64,000 nucleotides of DNA from positions 23,119,209-23,183,208 of the forward strand of contig NC_134510.1 of assembly GCF_027942865.1 (NCBI RefSeq), in the 5' to 3' direction. Positions 11,801-21,911 of this stretch are shown piece by piece (position 1 is the stretch's first letter; the number at the start of each line of letters is the position of its first letter). Under the pieces are notes generated by a model. The model was not told the origin of the DNA. It saw nothing but the letters and a program-made list of their open reading frames with translations, and searched no databases. The DNA is from Odontesthes bonariensis. Its lineage: Eukaryota > Chordata > Actinopteri > Atheriniformes > Atherinopsidae. The translations under genes and the position numbers were made by a program.

Positions 11801-14216
11801 AACATGTTACGCTCTTGCTCTGCTCATGCTATCTTGCTTACTTAAGTTCACAAAAAGAAAGATAACTTTCTCTTAGAAGTCAAATATATCTTGCCATCCA
11901 TCTGTCCTTTCTATTTCAGCACATGCATTCTTCAGTGCGCCCGAGAGTTTATGAGTGGGGGCCTGCACGTATGCACGTTGTGGGAAGAAATGCTATCAAT
12001 AAGTTTATTTGGGGCTGAAGGAAACACACCTGTCCTGTGAGAAATTACATCTGTTACACTACTATTAGCTGTAAAACACAGAACTTCACAGGTGAACTTT
12101 CTGCAAAAGTATGACACGCTCGTGCTGTAGGTTTGTGCTGCAAGAAAGTAAAGCTGATCGTGGGCAATACAACAAGGTGGAGTTATGTTCATGCAGTTTG
12201 GCTGGCAGCTAGTCACACTTGCAGTCACCAGAATGTTGTTTGCTGCCCCTTGAGAGTCGCTTTTGATTCAAATTGACAATGCAACTCTCCCAGATAAGAA
12301 AACAGGACACTGTTTGTGGTAAAATTGTTCCAGATACCGTTTTTCTAAAAGTTTGGATATTTATCATAATACTTAAATGCTTCTCACTTCACTTTTCGTC
12401 TTGCTCTCTCACAACAGAAAGAAATGAAGAGAACAAGTACTTTAACGTACTTTATCCTTGGTGTTTGCTAATAAGACTAACAATGGCAGCTTTAAAAGCA
12501 AAATAAAGAAGATGTGACTATGTTTTATTTTCCATGCAGTAGTAAAGCATTTCATCATGTTATGTAGGACTGGTTGACTACGGCAAAAATTATAACCGTG
12601 ATTAGAAATCTTTGAAAATAAACAACATCACATGACAGTAAATACAATACTGTTATTCTGTCCTTAGCTACAAATAAAGCCTGTAGAGTATATTTGTTTA
12701 AAAGGTGTTGGCTTAGATAAACAGAGCCTATAGCCTTCAAAAACACTAAGCTAATGTGTCACCCATCCCGACTAGCTAACTAGCTTAATTTAAGCTTTAC
12801 ATGTTAATGTTTCAGAGGGTAGTGTTGTCACAAACGTTTACAAAGCTGAATGTAAAGACTTCAGAAGCAAGGACACAGCAAAAACCCCAAAAAACTCAAA
12901 TGTCTTGCTGTCCAGCAACTGTTACCAGTAATCCACTTAGATAGCCCAAACAAGCAGTGTGGCATATTCTGCTAAACTATTTACATATGAACTCCAAGTC
13001 AAGAGTCAATGGCTGACTAAGAAACTCTTTGATTCTAGGGGATATAAAAAGAAGACAATGATCTATTTTACATTCACACGTTGCAAATGTGAAATTAAAC
13101 CACAAAAAAATAAATACATTTCACTGAGATTAGTGACATGTAAAAAAAGGAAAGACTGATGCTTTGAAATATTTCAAAGAAAAAGTCCAGGATAGAGTGT
13201 AAATATTGTTCACAGAGTGGAAAATAGTGAGAATGAAATGTGCTGTGTTATACATTCTTGTCATACCTAGCCTGGGGTATTTCGCCTTTGTCTCGTTTCT
13301 GCTATGGTAGCAAACTTCGACACCTAACTGCATACTGCAGCCCCTCTGTGGCTACTGCTGGAGTTTACATGAGGTGCAGCCAGGGAGATGAATGGCCCAA
13401 CAATCAAGTTCCACAATGCTGTCCAGTGTCACCTTACTTTGGTTAAACACGGACCGATGTGCATCTCTTTTGAATAACCTTTGCAAGCTTCATCACAGAC
13501 CAAACTGTTCTGGTACAGGAAGTGAAATAAAACCCACGTACCCAAAGCTGAGTGCGGCTAATTTTCAAATGCAGCTCTGCCAATTTCCCAACACTAGGCA
13601 GAGGAATATTGCAACAACTATATCTTCAAGATACCTCATAGGAAGAATCTAAGGTCGCAGCCTGCGTCAACACCAGTATGAGATCATCATACAGTAATAC
13701 GACAGGAATTATAATCATTCCTTTGTGCGGCTAAAGTGGAGGGGATCAAAAAACTTTATATGTGAGTGATCTGTTCAATGCATATCGAGTTTGGCATGTG
13801 TGCTTAGCTATTCTTTTATGTACAAGCTGCAGTAAAACAGATTCTGCTGATGTCTGCGCTCCACACTTAACACAACTAACATGTTTTGCGCCTCAAATTC
13901 ATCTTGACAATTCGGACAGAATATAACAGGGACCGACTTGACAACAACATCCCTTGAAGTACAAGGAGAGAAGAGTGTCTCTGTATTGCATACCTATCTG
14001 CAGTAGCACTGGTGTCACCAGGGCTGTTTCCATGGCGTAGCAAAACTCACGTCCAAACATCACTGCTGCATGCATTACCCAGCGATGCCGGGGGATCCGA
14101 GCTGCTCTCCGCTCCTCCTCCAACTCTTTCTCACTTTCACTGTCTTCTGCATCTTGCATGGATTTTATGATTTCAGGAGGGCCCAAAGCCTCTTTCTCCT
14201 CTGCTTCACCTCCCAT
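2812..14216 (-). CDS. slc45a4: Solute carrier family 45 member 4 (proton-associated sugar transporter-like), 12 coding exons
   Basis: Coding exons in transcript order: 14216-13994, 8679-8491, 8404-8225, 6965-6289, 6128-5982, 5877-5629, 5450-5331, 5165-5066, 4948-4868, 3728-3598, 3323-3255, 3114-2812. All junctions are GT-AG and phases agree, giving 822 aa. The protein is a major-facilitator carrier of the plant-sucrose-transporter-like SLC45 family. Known family role: H+-coupled sugar transport; SLC45A4 has also been linked to polyamine transport. What is seen: an acidic N-terminus, then TM1 ([20 protein letters not shown]); the family loop motif RWGRR at about residues 109-113; a long hydrophilic serine-rich cytoplasmic loop encoded by the exons at 6965-5629; then the C-terminal six-helix half, including [17 protein letters not shown] and [18 protein letters not shown]. 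Loop length and the C-terminal half fit SLC45A4 better than SLC45A1-A3. The start is the first in-frame ATG of the TM1 exon. Gene identity is firm; the a/b paralogue is not resolved. Confidence 0.93.
3797..4818 (-). mobile_element. Decayed Tc1/mariner-superfamily DNA transposon in slc45a4 intron 9
   Basis: The ends form imperfect terminal inverted repeats: GCTTGAAAGTTTGTGAA near 3806-3822 and the complementary TTCAAAAACTTTCAAGC at about 4793-4809, followed by a terminal CACTG and TA. The interior keeps blocks resembling transposase genes of this superfamily read on the minus strand, for example around 4290-4350 and 4420-4460, but every frame is broken. It is therefore a dead copy. It sits between exons 10 (3728-3598) and 9 (4948-4868) and does not disturb their splice sites. 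Confidence 0.65.
4162..4198. repeat. Perfect 16-bp inverted repeat with 5-nt loop
   Basis: The arm ATTATGGTTGGGTCTG at 4162-4177 is the exact reverse complement of 4183-4198, separated by TAAAT. It lies inside the Tc1/mariner relic and is not one of its terminal repeats. Confidence 0.85.
7855..8090 (+). mobile_element. Possible Penelope-like retroelement fragment nested in the TIR element
   Basis: This block is bounded by unrelated MITE-like sequence and contains CTGACGAAGGC...GCCGAAACGCGTC. That signature recalls the short hammerhead ribozymes of Penelope-like elements. A perfect 15-bp inverted repeat (TTTCAAAAGTTGTAG at 7946-7960, complement at 8069-8083) brackets it. No protein is encoded, so the assignment rests on the RNA motif alone and the outer limits are approximate. 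Confidence 0.4.
7961..8001 (+). ncRNA. Hammerhead ribozyme-like motif
   Basis: Reading 5' to 3': stem I strand CACTT (7961-7965), box CTGACGA (7967-7973), stem II GGC/GCC (7975-7977 with 7983-7985, loop TTCAT), box GAAA (7986-7989), minimal stem III A-C/G-T with a GC loop (7989-7994), candidate cleavage-site C at 7995, and the stem I partner AAGTG (7997-8001). The order and core residues match a type I hammerhead with very short stem III, as known from Penelope-like elements. Deviations: an unpaired A at 7974 and a C/A mismatch at the base of stem I (7966/7996), which may weaken or abolish self-cleavage. Confidence 0.5.
9502..11616. mobile_element. hAT-type DNA transposon in slc45a4 intron 1 (outer element of a nested pair)
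   Basis: The left end begins CAGTAGCGGCTCG and the right end finishes CCGCGGCTG, so the ends are CAG...CTG, as in hAT elements. The 8-bp flanks are ACCAGCTA (9494-9501) and ACCAGTTA (11617-11624), a target-site duplication with one substitution. GGCGGGGCAG near the left end and CTGCCC near the right end also recall fish hAT repeats. A second element at 10506-11480 splits it. No transposase frame was seen, so it is a non-autonomous or dead copy. Confidence 0.72.
10506..11480. mobile_element. Inner hAT-like element with a perfect 8-bp target duplication
   Basis: The ends are TAGAGCTGGGTATCG (left) and, reverse-complemented, TAGGGCTGTGTTG (right). ATTCCCAC occurs immediately outside both ends (10498-10505 and 11481-11488). 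The subterminal sequence is rich in ATCGATTC-type words in both arms. No coding capacity was seen. The intact duplication shows it inserted into the older element at 9502-11616. Its termini resemble those of the small element at 38774-39123. Confidence 0.78.
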
Positions 14217-15965
14217 CTCAGCCTGGTTTGAATTTATGGAAACTTACGTTTCTCTACGAATTCCAGAATGATTTTACTACTTTATAATAAGCCGACAGAC
14301 TATGTAAGGTCCGGGATTTCCATCTTGACTGATCACTGTAACAGGAGCCAAAGCTGTCCGGGAAGGCTAATCTGCAAGCATAGCGTTCAAAGGAAATAAA
14401 ATGAAGAGGCAACAGTCGTCATTATAATGGGATGAATAAGTCCAAAATCCTGATGTGGTTAAGAAAATGTTATCCTGCGGCCATCATGTTGATAAAGGAT
14501 CACTCAGCACGATTCAGAAGCCCAGCCGGAGAGCAAGGGTTCTCCTCATGGCTGCTTACGCTCAAGTTTAAAATTCAGGAAGAGCAGAAAGCATCTGTGC
14601 AGCTCCAAGGGTATGTAGAGGGGAGGAGCAGGCTTGAGCAAAATAGATGGAAGCGGCGGGTGAGAAGTGTTTTGCTTTCCAGTAGCTGCGTTTGTAGTAA
14701 GCTGAGGCAAACACTCCAACAGGTCTGTGACTTTGTTTTCTGGAGCGTGTGCAAGAGTCTGTGAGCATATGGCTGGATGAGTCAGCAGAAGTCCATAACA
14801 GTGCCCGTCGGTCTCTTTGAGCAAGTCAGAGTTAAAACATCTGGAAATTCTTTGGCAAATACCCCCTGCTGCTCTCACACATCTACCTGCAGGAAAACAG
14901 ACGCATGTTAGATGATTAAATAAGGCTCAAATATAGCAAAGGGGCAGGCCATTTACTTGGGCTTAATTTGGCCTGTCCAAACTCAACACACTACCATACT
15001 GTAATACTTGGGACCTTTTAAGTGCATCTTTTAAAAATTCCTTGTTTTCTAAATATGACAGCAAGGGTCAAATACCAGAAGGTTCCCATGTGTAAAAATA
15101 TTTTAGCGCATTTGGCTCTCATGATGGGGAAAAAATAACAACCTCTTAGTTTTTCCGAAATGCTGTCCTGCCACTAAACTCCAAACATTCGATCTAAAAA
15201 AAGGGGTTCAAAATATATAGAACACAAGAAAGTCAAAGTGGATCAAAACATGTTGCCCTACATAAACCAAAGATTGCTCAGTGGCATCCGAAATGTTACT
15301 TTCAAACCACAAAACTAACTTCAGAAGCACAAGCAAAAGCCACCTTAAGAAATACACATTACAACATTTTGACTGTTGCACAAGTGTGGACAGTTAAAGC
15401 TGACAGACCTACTTTACAACCTTTGAGATGACGCATACCCTCAAAGGGCAATTCCAGTCAGAGACAGTCCTGTGCAGTGTTACGCTGTTTTAACAGATGC
15501 ACGCAATAATTCAGACGCATATATTCAGTTGTCAAGATATATCGTTATAAGTAAATTTGTACAATAAAAAAACAACAACTGATATATAAACCCCGAACCT
15601 CCCTTGAGAAGGGCTGAAAGCGTTTTCCTCACAGGAATGTGCGTGTCCGACAGGGGTTGCTCGTTGAACCAATTATAACATGTTTTGTTCAGGGAAGCCT
15701 CTGCAAACTTACCTGAGCTACCTACCTTTCAGTACATAACGAGGTACTACTACTCATTTTAGCCGTTGAAAATGGTGTGTACAACTTTACGTGTTTTTGC
15801 CTCTAAATGGATCAAAAAATGCCTAACTGTGGACATACTGAAGGCTATCTTATTTAAACTTGCGATAGTTATCTTAGCGGGCTAATTATTTAATCAGCTA
15901 ACGTTAGCGAGGAAAGACAGACAGACCCACCTATAGTATCGAAACAAATATAAAATAACATACGT

Positions 15966-15986
15966 GGGGGGGGGGGGGGGGGGGGG
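15966..15986 (+). repeat. Poly(G) tract
   Basis: An uninterrupted run of about 21 G. Such runs are prone to length error in sequencing and assembly and can form quadruplexes. Confidence 0.9.
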
Positions 15987-16667
15987 TGGTCCTCTTTGGT
16001 ATAGTACAAGTAATTCGGCACGGCACGACACGACAGTCTTCGCTATGGAGGAAGCAAAAACTGTCAGTTTGGGTTAGCAATCCAGCTAACTTTCGCCAGC
16101 TAATTCAGTGACCATCTGGTTTACTACAGTCATCTATTTCATAGGTTTCCACAGTAACAAAGAGGGGCGTGGTCATGATGTAGTAAGACGTCATTAAACT
16201 ACCAATAGGAGTAGCTCTGGAGTTAATTACACGAGGCTACCTTACACCAGTAATAATAATGCAGTGATATGATAGGCCTCACCAATCTGACTTTATACTC
16301 ATTTTCACATTGAAAAGAAAAAATAAATTATTCATATGATTTTCTATATTTTTTTCCATTTATTTGTAAACATGTTGTCGAAGGACAATGCCATTTTATT
16401 TTTCAACTGATATGCTTTACATTAGTCCATTGACATAGGGCAAGGAAGTGTTTCACTCACTTAAATACCTTATTTTCCCTTCAGATCTTTGGTGTACGTT
16501 CGAGCATTCAGTTCTACCTAGCGTCGATTAGGTATCCAAACACTTTCCACTGAGTTACATCGTTTTCTTTGATGGTTTGCTGTAATGGTCTTTGAAATGG
16601 AGTGAAATGCTGCCCTCTGCTGTAGAAAGGTAGACATACTTCCCAAAACGTTTTTATAATTCAATCT

Positions 16668-16673
16668 TTTATT
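16668..16673 (-). terminator. Candidate gpr20 polyadenylation signal AATAAA
   Basis: TTTATT on the plus strand gives AATAAA on the minus strand, about 775 nt after the gpr20 stop codon. Other AATAAA words lie further downstream, so this is only the first plausible site. Confidence 0.3.
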
Positions 16674-17446
16674 TATATGTGGAAACCTCTCAAAAATGAG
16701 GGAAATCTTTACAGGTGAATGACGGGCCATTGCTGTAAGCAGTTGATCCGAGTGAATTTGTCTGTAAAATGTACTATAAAAAGAATCCAGTGGTCCCAAG
16801 CAGATATGGAGATGCCTTTAATGGTCACCAGGATCTGCCCCATAACTGGCATCGTAACAATCTATGCTCATCCTAAAAATGTATTTAAAGTGTAGTACGG
16901 TATGAATGAAACCTTTATACTATGCTGTTCTTTGTTATGGACAAAGTTGGGGTTTGAAATTTAAATTACTTGGGAAAGCATATATTTAGTTGAGCAAATA
17001 CTCTTCAATGGAAATTATATAATTTTTGAATCGGAATGACATAGATAGGGTTTCAACATATTTGAAAAAACTTTAATGAGACAGTTTTTTTTTTGTACAA
17101 TTCCTTCACGTGATACTTATACTCTTGAGTCAGTTTAGTCAAGAAAATATGAATTTACCACATGGAAATGAACAGGTCCAAAGGGATCAGAATGTCCTTT
17201 AACAATATATTAGAGTTTAGCTGCAGACAAAAAATGTGGTCTGGTGTCACTGTGTTCATGCAGTTTGGGGAACCAGCTGGCCTTTCTATTTGTGAATTGG
17301 TTGGTGCTCATTTTGAAAAATGAAAGGCTTTACTTGGTGTCGGTCCAGAGGTGATGGCAAAGCACCAATAATAAAATGAAGCCCAGAAATATCACAGTGA
17401 CATCTCCATAACTGCAGCACTAAGCACCCTTTGTATAAAAACAGTT

Positions 17447-20400
17447 TTACACTGTGTGATTTTTCCTCTTATTGTCTCTCTGCAGAGCACTGGGAATCTT
17501 GGTCATCATGATCACATTATTGGTGGTTGCATTGGCTGTCCCTCCTGAGGCCTTGGAGCTGTGCTGCATACTGACAATATCCCCACTGGTCTGCTCCGGC
17601 TCTGCGCGACGGAAAAGATGCCTCATAGTGGCCTGGGGGCAGCAATGGTGGTAAATTATTTAGTGAGTAACAGAGTGGATGAACGAGTCACGGGTGGACA
17701 TATTATGGTTTCAGGGAAGGATAGATGGGTGGTAGAGAGGAAGGACAAGACTTTCCGAGTCGTACCTGGAAATTATTTGTAACGAAGCAGTAGACAACTG
17801 GATCCATACAGCTGTTCAAACTGCTTAGAGTGACGGTTAAGTGGTATACAATCACATGGTGGGGCATATCAGGGTAGAAGTACACCAACACCTACGACAC
17901 GAAAAGAAAAAGCCAGTCACAGACAACGGCTGTTAACATAACAATGTGCAAATTTATTGCGTTATCATTCCCACATCTTATCTTTTCCAAAAAAATATTA
18001 TATTTTTATGCCTGTACCTTCTTCTAGCAAAGCAATACTGCTCACAGATAAAGGCAGGAGTTGATACCGTTTACTTTCTCATTTAAGAAAAGCAACATTT
18101 AAAGAACAATCAGAGAAAATAATATCACAATATAATAGACAAGATAACTGATATAGATATATACAGTGTTCTCCTAAGGTTGCCACTTGTTCTCCTTACT
18201 TGGGTGAAGTGTATGTGTTCCTCCTTTACCAAATACCACAGAATCTGAGGGACTAAGCAGCTATTAGGACTGCACTCCTCTGGACGGAGATCTTAGTTGT
18301 TGTACCTGGAATTCATCACAGCCCGAATGCTCCTACCACCGAGAACACTTTGAACCTCACTTTCCACATCTGTACCAGTTTTTCCTTTAGTTCCTTGAAT
18401 TGTCCATTCTTCATAATACTCCTATCTGCTGAGATTAACACATCCATCACAACCAGCTTCTGCTTCTTGTCCACCACCACTGTCTTGTTACTTGGCCAGC
18501 TGCTGTATTGTTGTCTGGGGCCCCATTAAATCTTGGCTTTGCTTTTCTCAGTCACTTTCAATGGAGTGTCCCAACGGGACTTCTTAATCAATACTTGGCC
18601 CTGATGTTGTTCCTGTTCACTCTCCCAGCACCATGGTTTTGGCCTTCAGTGTACACTGTTAAACTTAGCATCTTACCCACCTTTTTGCTGTGCATACTCA
18701 GGGGCAACACTGCTTTTCATCCTGATGAAAATAAACAATTCCAATCTGCTTTCAAGCCTCAACCCAGCACTGAATCTGATCCTTTCGTAGTTTTTAATGA
18801 TTTGATTTTAACCGATTAACCTTAAATGATTTGATTGGTGCTTTTAGACTTAACAGCTGCCTTTGACACCAAAGCTCATTCCATCATCTAATCACAGTTG
18901 GAAATTGATTTAGGAGTCCACCTAACTGATCACTCCTCTGAAATGGCCTCACACCTGAGGTGTTGCCCCATAGTCTCTCTTTATATCTTTACTGCCAATT
19001 GCATCAGTTTTTCCACAAACATGACATTTCATTTCATTGTCACATGTTCGCTGCAATCTCTGATTGCTTATCTGAGTTACATTAAGTCATGGATGAGTTC
19101 AAACTTCCTCTAGCTAAATGAAAACAAGAATGATGTGTTAGGCTTTTGGACATCCTAAACTGCTGATAGGCACTCTTGGCCCTTTAGCTTGTAATTATCA
19201 CTCCTCTGGGAAGAGTCTAGGTGTTTATTTGCCATTGTTTTCTAATTTCACAATGACCTGTTGCTAGGTCCAGTTTCTTCTTGTTATAATGTCTAGCAAA
19301 GTTAAAACCCTGTCATGCCCCTTCATGATTTGGAGAGGGTGATCCATGCCTTTTTAACTTCTCATCTGAATTTTAAAATTTAGCTTGTTACTTTTCGATG
19401 CCTTAATGGACAGGCTCCACGTTAGTTGACCTTTTGCAAGCTCATACCCCAGCGAGACACTTGTGGCCTGCCAACCGTCTGTTTCTGGATGTGCCAAAAA
19501 CCAGACAAAAAACAATGGGTGATCAAGCTTTTGGAGTGGCTTCTCCTAAGTTGCAGAACAGCTTAAATTATAGCTCATATTAAATCTGCTCCTTTAGTTG
19601 AAAAATTCAAATCATTGTTAAAGAACCAATCTCTATTTCTTGGCCATCCTCTTCAGTTGAGCAATGCAATCCTTTTTGCAGATTTCACTTTTTCTACTGT
19701 GGTGTATTTGTTTGTTGTTGTTGTGCTTTGATTCTGCAATACATGTTCGTCAATTTCAGTCATTTTAAACGTTCTATATTATTAAAGGGGACTTGACTTT
19801 ATGGATTCATGAATGCTCCTTTTTTCCAGCCCAATTGTTCATTATTTATTAAGCCAGAGGTTTTTTTTTTTTTAATGTGTTGACATCAGTGGCATCTATT
19901 TTCTTCCTGTGACTGGTTCACTATCCCAGCCGTGCATATAACAATTAGTGGAGACCACAAGTTGGTGGCTTGGATCCCCATTCTTACTGCTGAGCAGGCT
20001 TCTCAGTAATAGTCTTTCCCTTTGAATGTTTTTGTTCATTGCTGATCTCGTCTTGTTTCCTCATCATGACTCCAAGTGCCCTGATACATAGCAAAGCCGT
20101 GGTAGGTGTCTTACATGTCTTGCATTCTGGCAGCTCTTCTCCCTTCCTTCTAATCATCCTCCCTTTCTTTGCCACCATGCAGCCACTTGTTCAGACCGAA
20201 TGAATATGAATGAATGACATCCTGAATGACATCCTGTTGTTGTCTTTTTTTCCCACTGCTTCACGGACTTTTCGATTAACCCTGAGGGAACAAACTGAGG
20301 TGAGCTGTGTTTTAGGATAGTGTTGACGGTGTGTGTTGTGTCCAATACATTGACACGTTTTTTGAAAGCTTCTCAGTTCTCTTTTTTTTTTACACAGGTG

Positions 20401-21831
20401 CCATTTACATATCTCTGCTTTTCAATTTCCCCAAGAAGTGGTTGGTCTTTGGAGAGAGTACTGAAGAATCCTTGGCACAACCGTGTCATTGTCCTTGTCA
20501 TAGATGGTTAAGCTGAGGTCAAACGGGTCAAATGTTTAATTGGATTTTTAAGGTGGCGATGTTGTTTTAAAGAGCCGCACTCACCTGTCTGATGTGGAAA
20601 GGTGTGAAACAGATGGTGAAGATGATCAGTACAGTGGTTAGCAGCTGAACAGCCCTCCTTCTCCTCTCCCTGTAAAAACACCATCAATATGACTTGACAT
20701 TAGCTGCATGCTACAACTGCTTTCGTTGCTTCAGAAGGGAGTAATGCTTTCACGATCTCGACCTTTTAGTCTTGTATTGTGTATTTTTGTATCAGTAGAT
20801 ATGTATTATGTAAAATATTGTCAAGTTAAGATGTGCAAGTTGTTTGGGTCTCTTTCATTGCATCTGTTTGTGTAACATTGGTTCTACCTGCTCTGCTGCA
20901 TCAGGCGACGATCAGCAAGGGCCCACATGATGCGCAACGTGAAGACCAAAATGATGAGAAGGGGTAGGAAGAACTCAGTGATTGTAAGAAAGAGAAGCTT
21001 TAAGAGGTAGCAGCCTGTATGTTGGAAGGCAGAGGAGAGAAAGGAGTAGGTGACCACGATGGCAAACAGCCAGACAGAAATGCACACACACTTGGCAACA
21101 CTCGAGTTCCTCCATCGACGTGAAGCTTCAACCTGCAAGGACAAAAGAACACAAGACGTTTCAGATTCCTTCTTTAAAGTCCAGATCAGCAAGTACGAAG
21201 GGGTGGTGCCGCTTCAGACAAAGTTACTTAGACAAACTGTTAAGCCAAACTACGACCTGCAACACATACCTGCACAATGGCGAGATATCGGTCAACACAT
21301 ATGCAGGTTAGAAACAGGATACTGCAGTACATGTTGACAAAGTAGCTGAAGATGTGCATGTAGAAGCATGTGAGACAAGTTCCTCCGCTGTAGTAGAGCA
21401 GTATGCGAGTGGGCAGAGAGAGATTCACCAAGAGGTCAGTCACCGCCAGGTTGATGGTGTATATCACCGAGGTGGTCTTCTGTTTGGTGCGGTAACAAAA
21501 ACAATAAAGTGCAACTGTGTTGAGCACCATGCCCACCTGGAAAACAGAGGGAGATATGCAGTAGAGGAGAATTAGACTAGCAACGTAGGCTACGATTGAG
21601 TTGCGAAAGAGAAGAAGTGTATTAAGACACCCAAAGTAGTCCTACCAAGAAAATGAGAGAGTTTATGACCATCAGTGCGATCCAGAGGCCATAGAAGTCA
21701 TTGTAGAGTCCTTCATGTAAATGTGCCAGAAGATACGCCTCCATGCTGATGTTAGCTGGGCTGGTTGTTACAGGACGGATGGAAAACGAAGTATTCATCA
21801 AGAGCCAGGATTCAGTGCTGTTGTACTTCAT
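17447..21831 (-). CDS. gpr20: G protein-coupled receptor 20 (orphan class A GPCR), 6 coding exons
   Basis: Coding exons in transcript order: 21831-21646, 21536-21270, 21132-20888, 20669-20585, 17891-17766, 17632-17447; all GT-AG with consistent phase, giving 364 aa (human GPR20 is of nearly equal length). It is a plasma-membrane seven-helix receptor; mammalian GPR20 is an orphan reported to couple constitutively to Gi. What is seen: three N-glycosylation sequons in the extracellular N-terminus (N4, N13, N27), [21 protein letters not shown] in TM2, DRY at 144-146 within [18 protein letters not shown] at TM6, and DPVVY at 291-295 in TM7. The tail carries [12 protein letters not shown], a close match to the mammalian tail. 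The start ATG (21831) was chosen because its N-terminus equals the mammalian length; an upstream in-frame ATG exists. An AG acceptor just above 21911 indicates a spliced 5' UTR. Odd: the coding region is cut by five introns, whereas the human coding sequence is in one exon. Confidence 0.93.
18190..18515 (-). mobile_element. Non-LTR retrotransposon remnant (R4/Dong-like C-terminal coding) in gpr20 intron
   Basis: On the minus strand the translation includes [19 protein letters not shown], then a [13 protein letters not shown] block, then in a shifted frame [18 protein letters not shown]. These resemble the region after the reverse transcriptase in R4/Dong-type LINE polyproteins. Stops and frame shifts show a dead copy. 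It lies between gpr20 coding exons 4 and 5. The clade is a judgement from memory of family sequence. Confidence 0.55.
18700..19760 (+). mobile_element. Decayed L2/Rex1-type LINE (reverse transcriptase region), plus strand
   Basis: The plus strand encodes [13 protein letters not shown], then at 18841-18870 [10 protein letters not shown], the reverse transcriptase motif containing the first catalytic aspartate region. Further on, around 19085-19130, is a WMSSNFL/LNE-like block typical of L2-related LINEs. Frames are broken throughout. It lies head-to-head with, and next to, the minus-strand remnant at 18190-18515, in the same gpr20 intron. Limits are approximate. Confidence 0.6.
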
Positions 21832-21911
21832 CGTAGTGGTGATCTGATGACGTTGATCCGCATCAATGACGACGGTGACACAGATGATGTTGAGTCTGTG
21901 ATGTAGTAAGA
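21832..21911 (-). other. gpr20 5' UTR segment bounded by a splice acceptor
   Basis: On the minus strand, TGTGTCTTACAG ends just above 21911. It is a good pyrimidine-rich acceptor, followed by 80 nt leading into the chosen start codon. This implies at least one upstream non-coding exon. Confidence 0.5.

Larger units (their letters stand above)
14217..17446. other. slc45a4-gpr20 intergenic spacer with slc45a4 5' UTR/promoter and gpr20 3' UTR
   Basis: No coding sequence was recognised. Upstream non-coding exon(s) of slc45a4 and its promoter should lie in the right-hand part of 14217-16200, but I could not fix a transcription start. On the minus strand there are splice-like signals just before the slc45a4 start codon (a GTAAGT near 14250 and a pyrimidine-poor AG at 14222), so the 5' UTR structure is uncertain. 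The 17446-16650 side is likely gpr20 3' UTR. A G homopolymer lies near 15966-15986. Confidence 0.5.
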
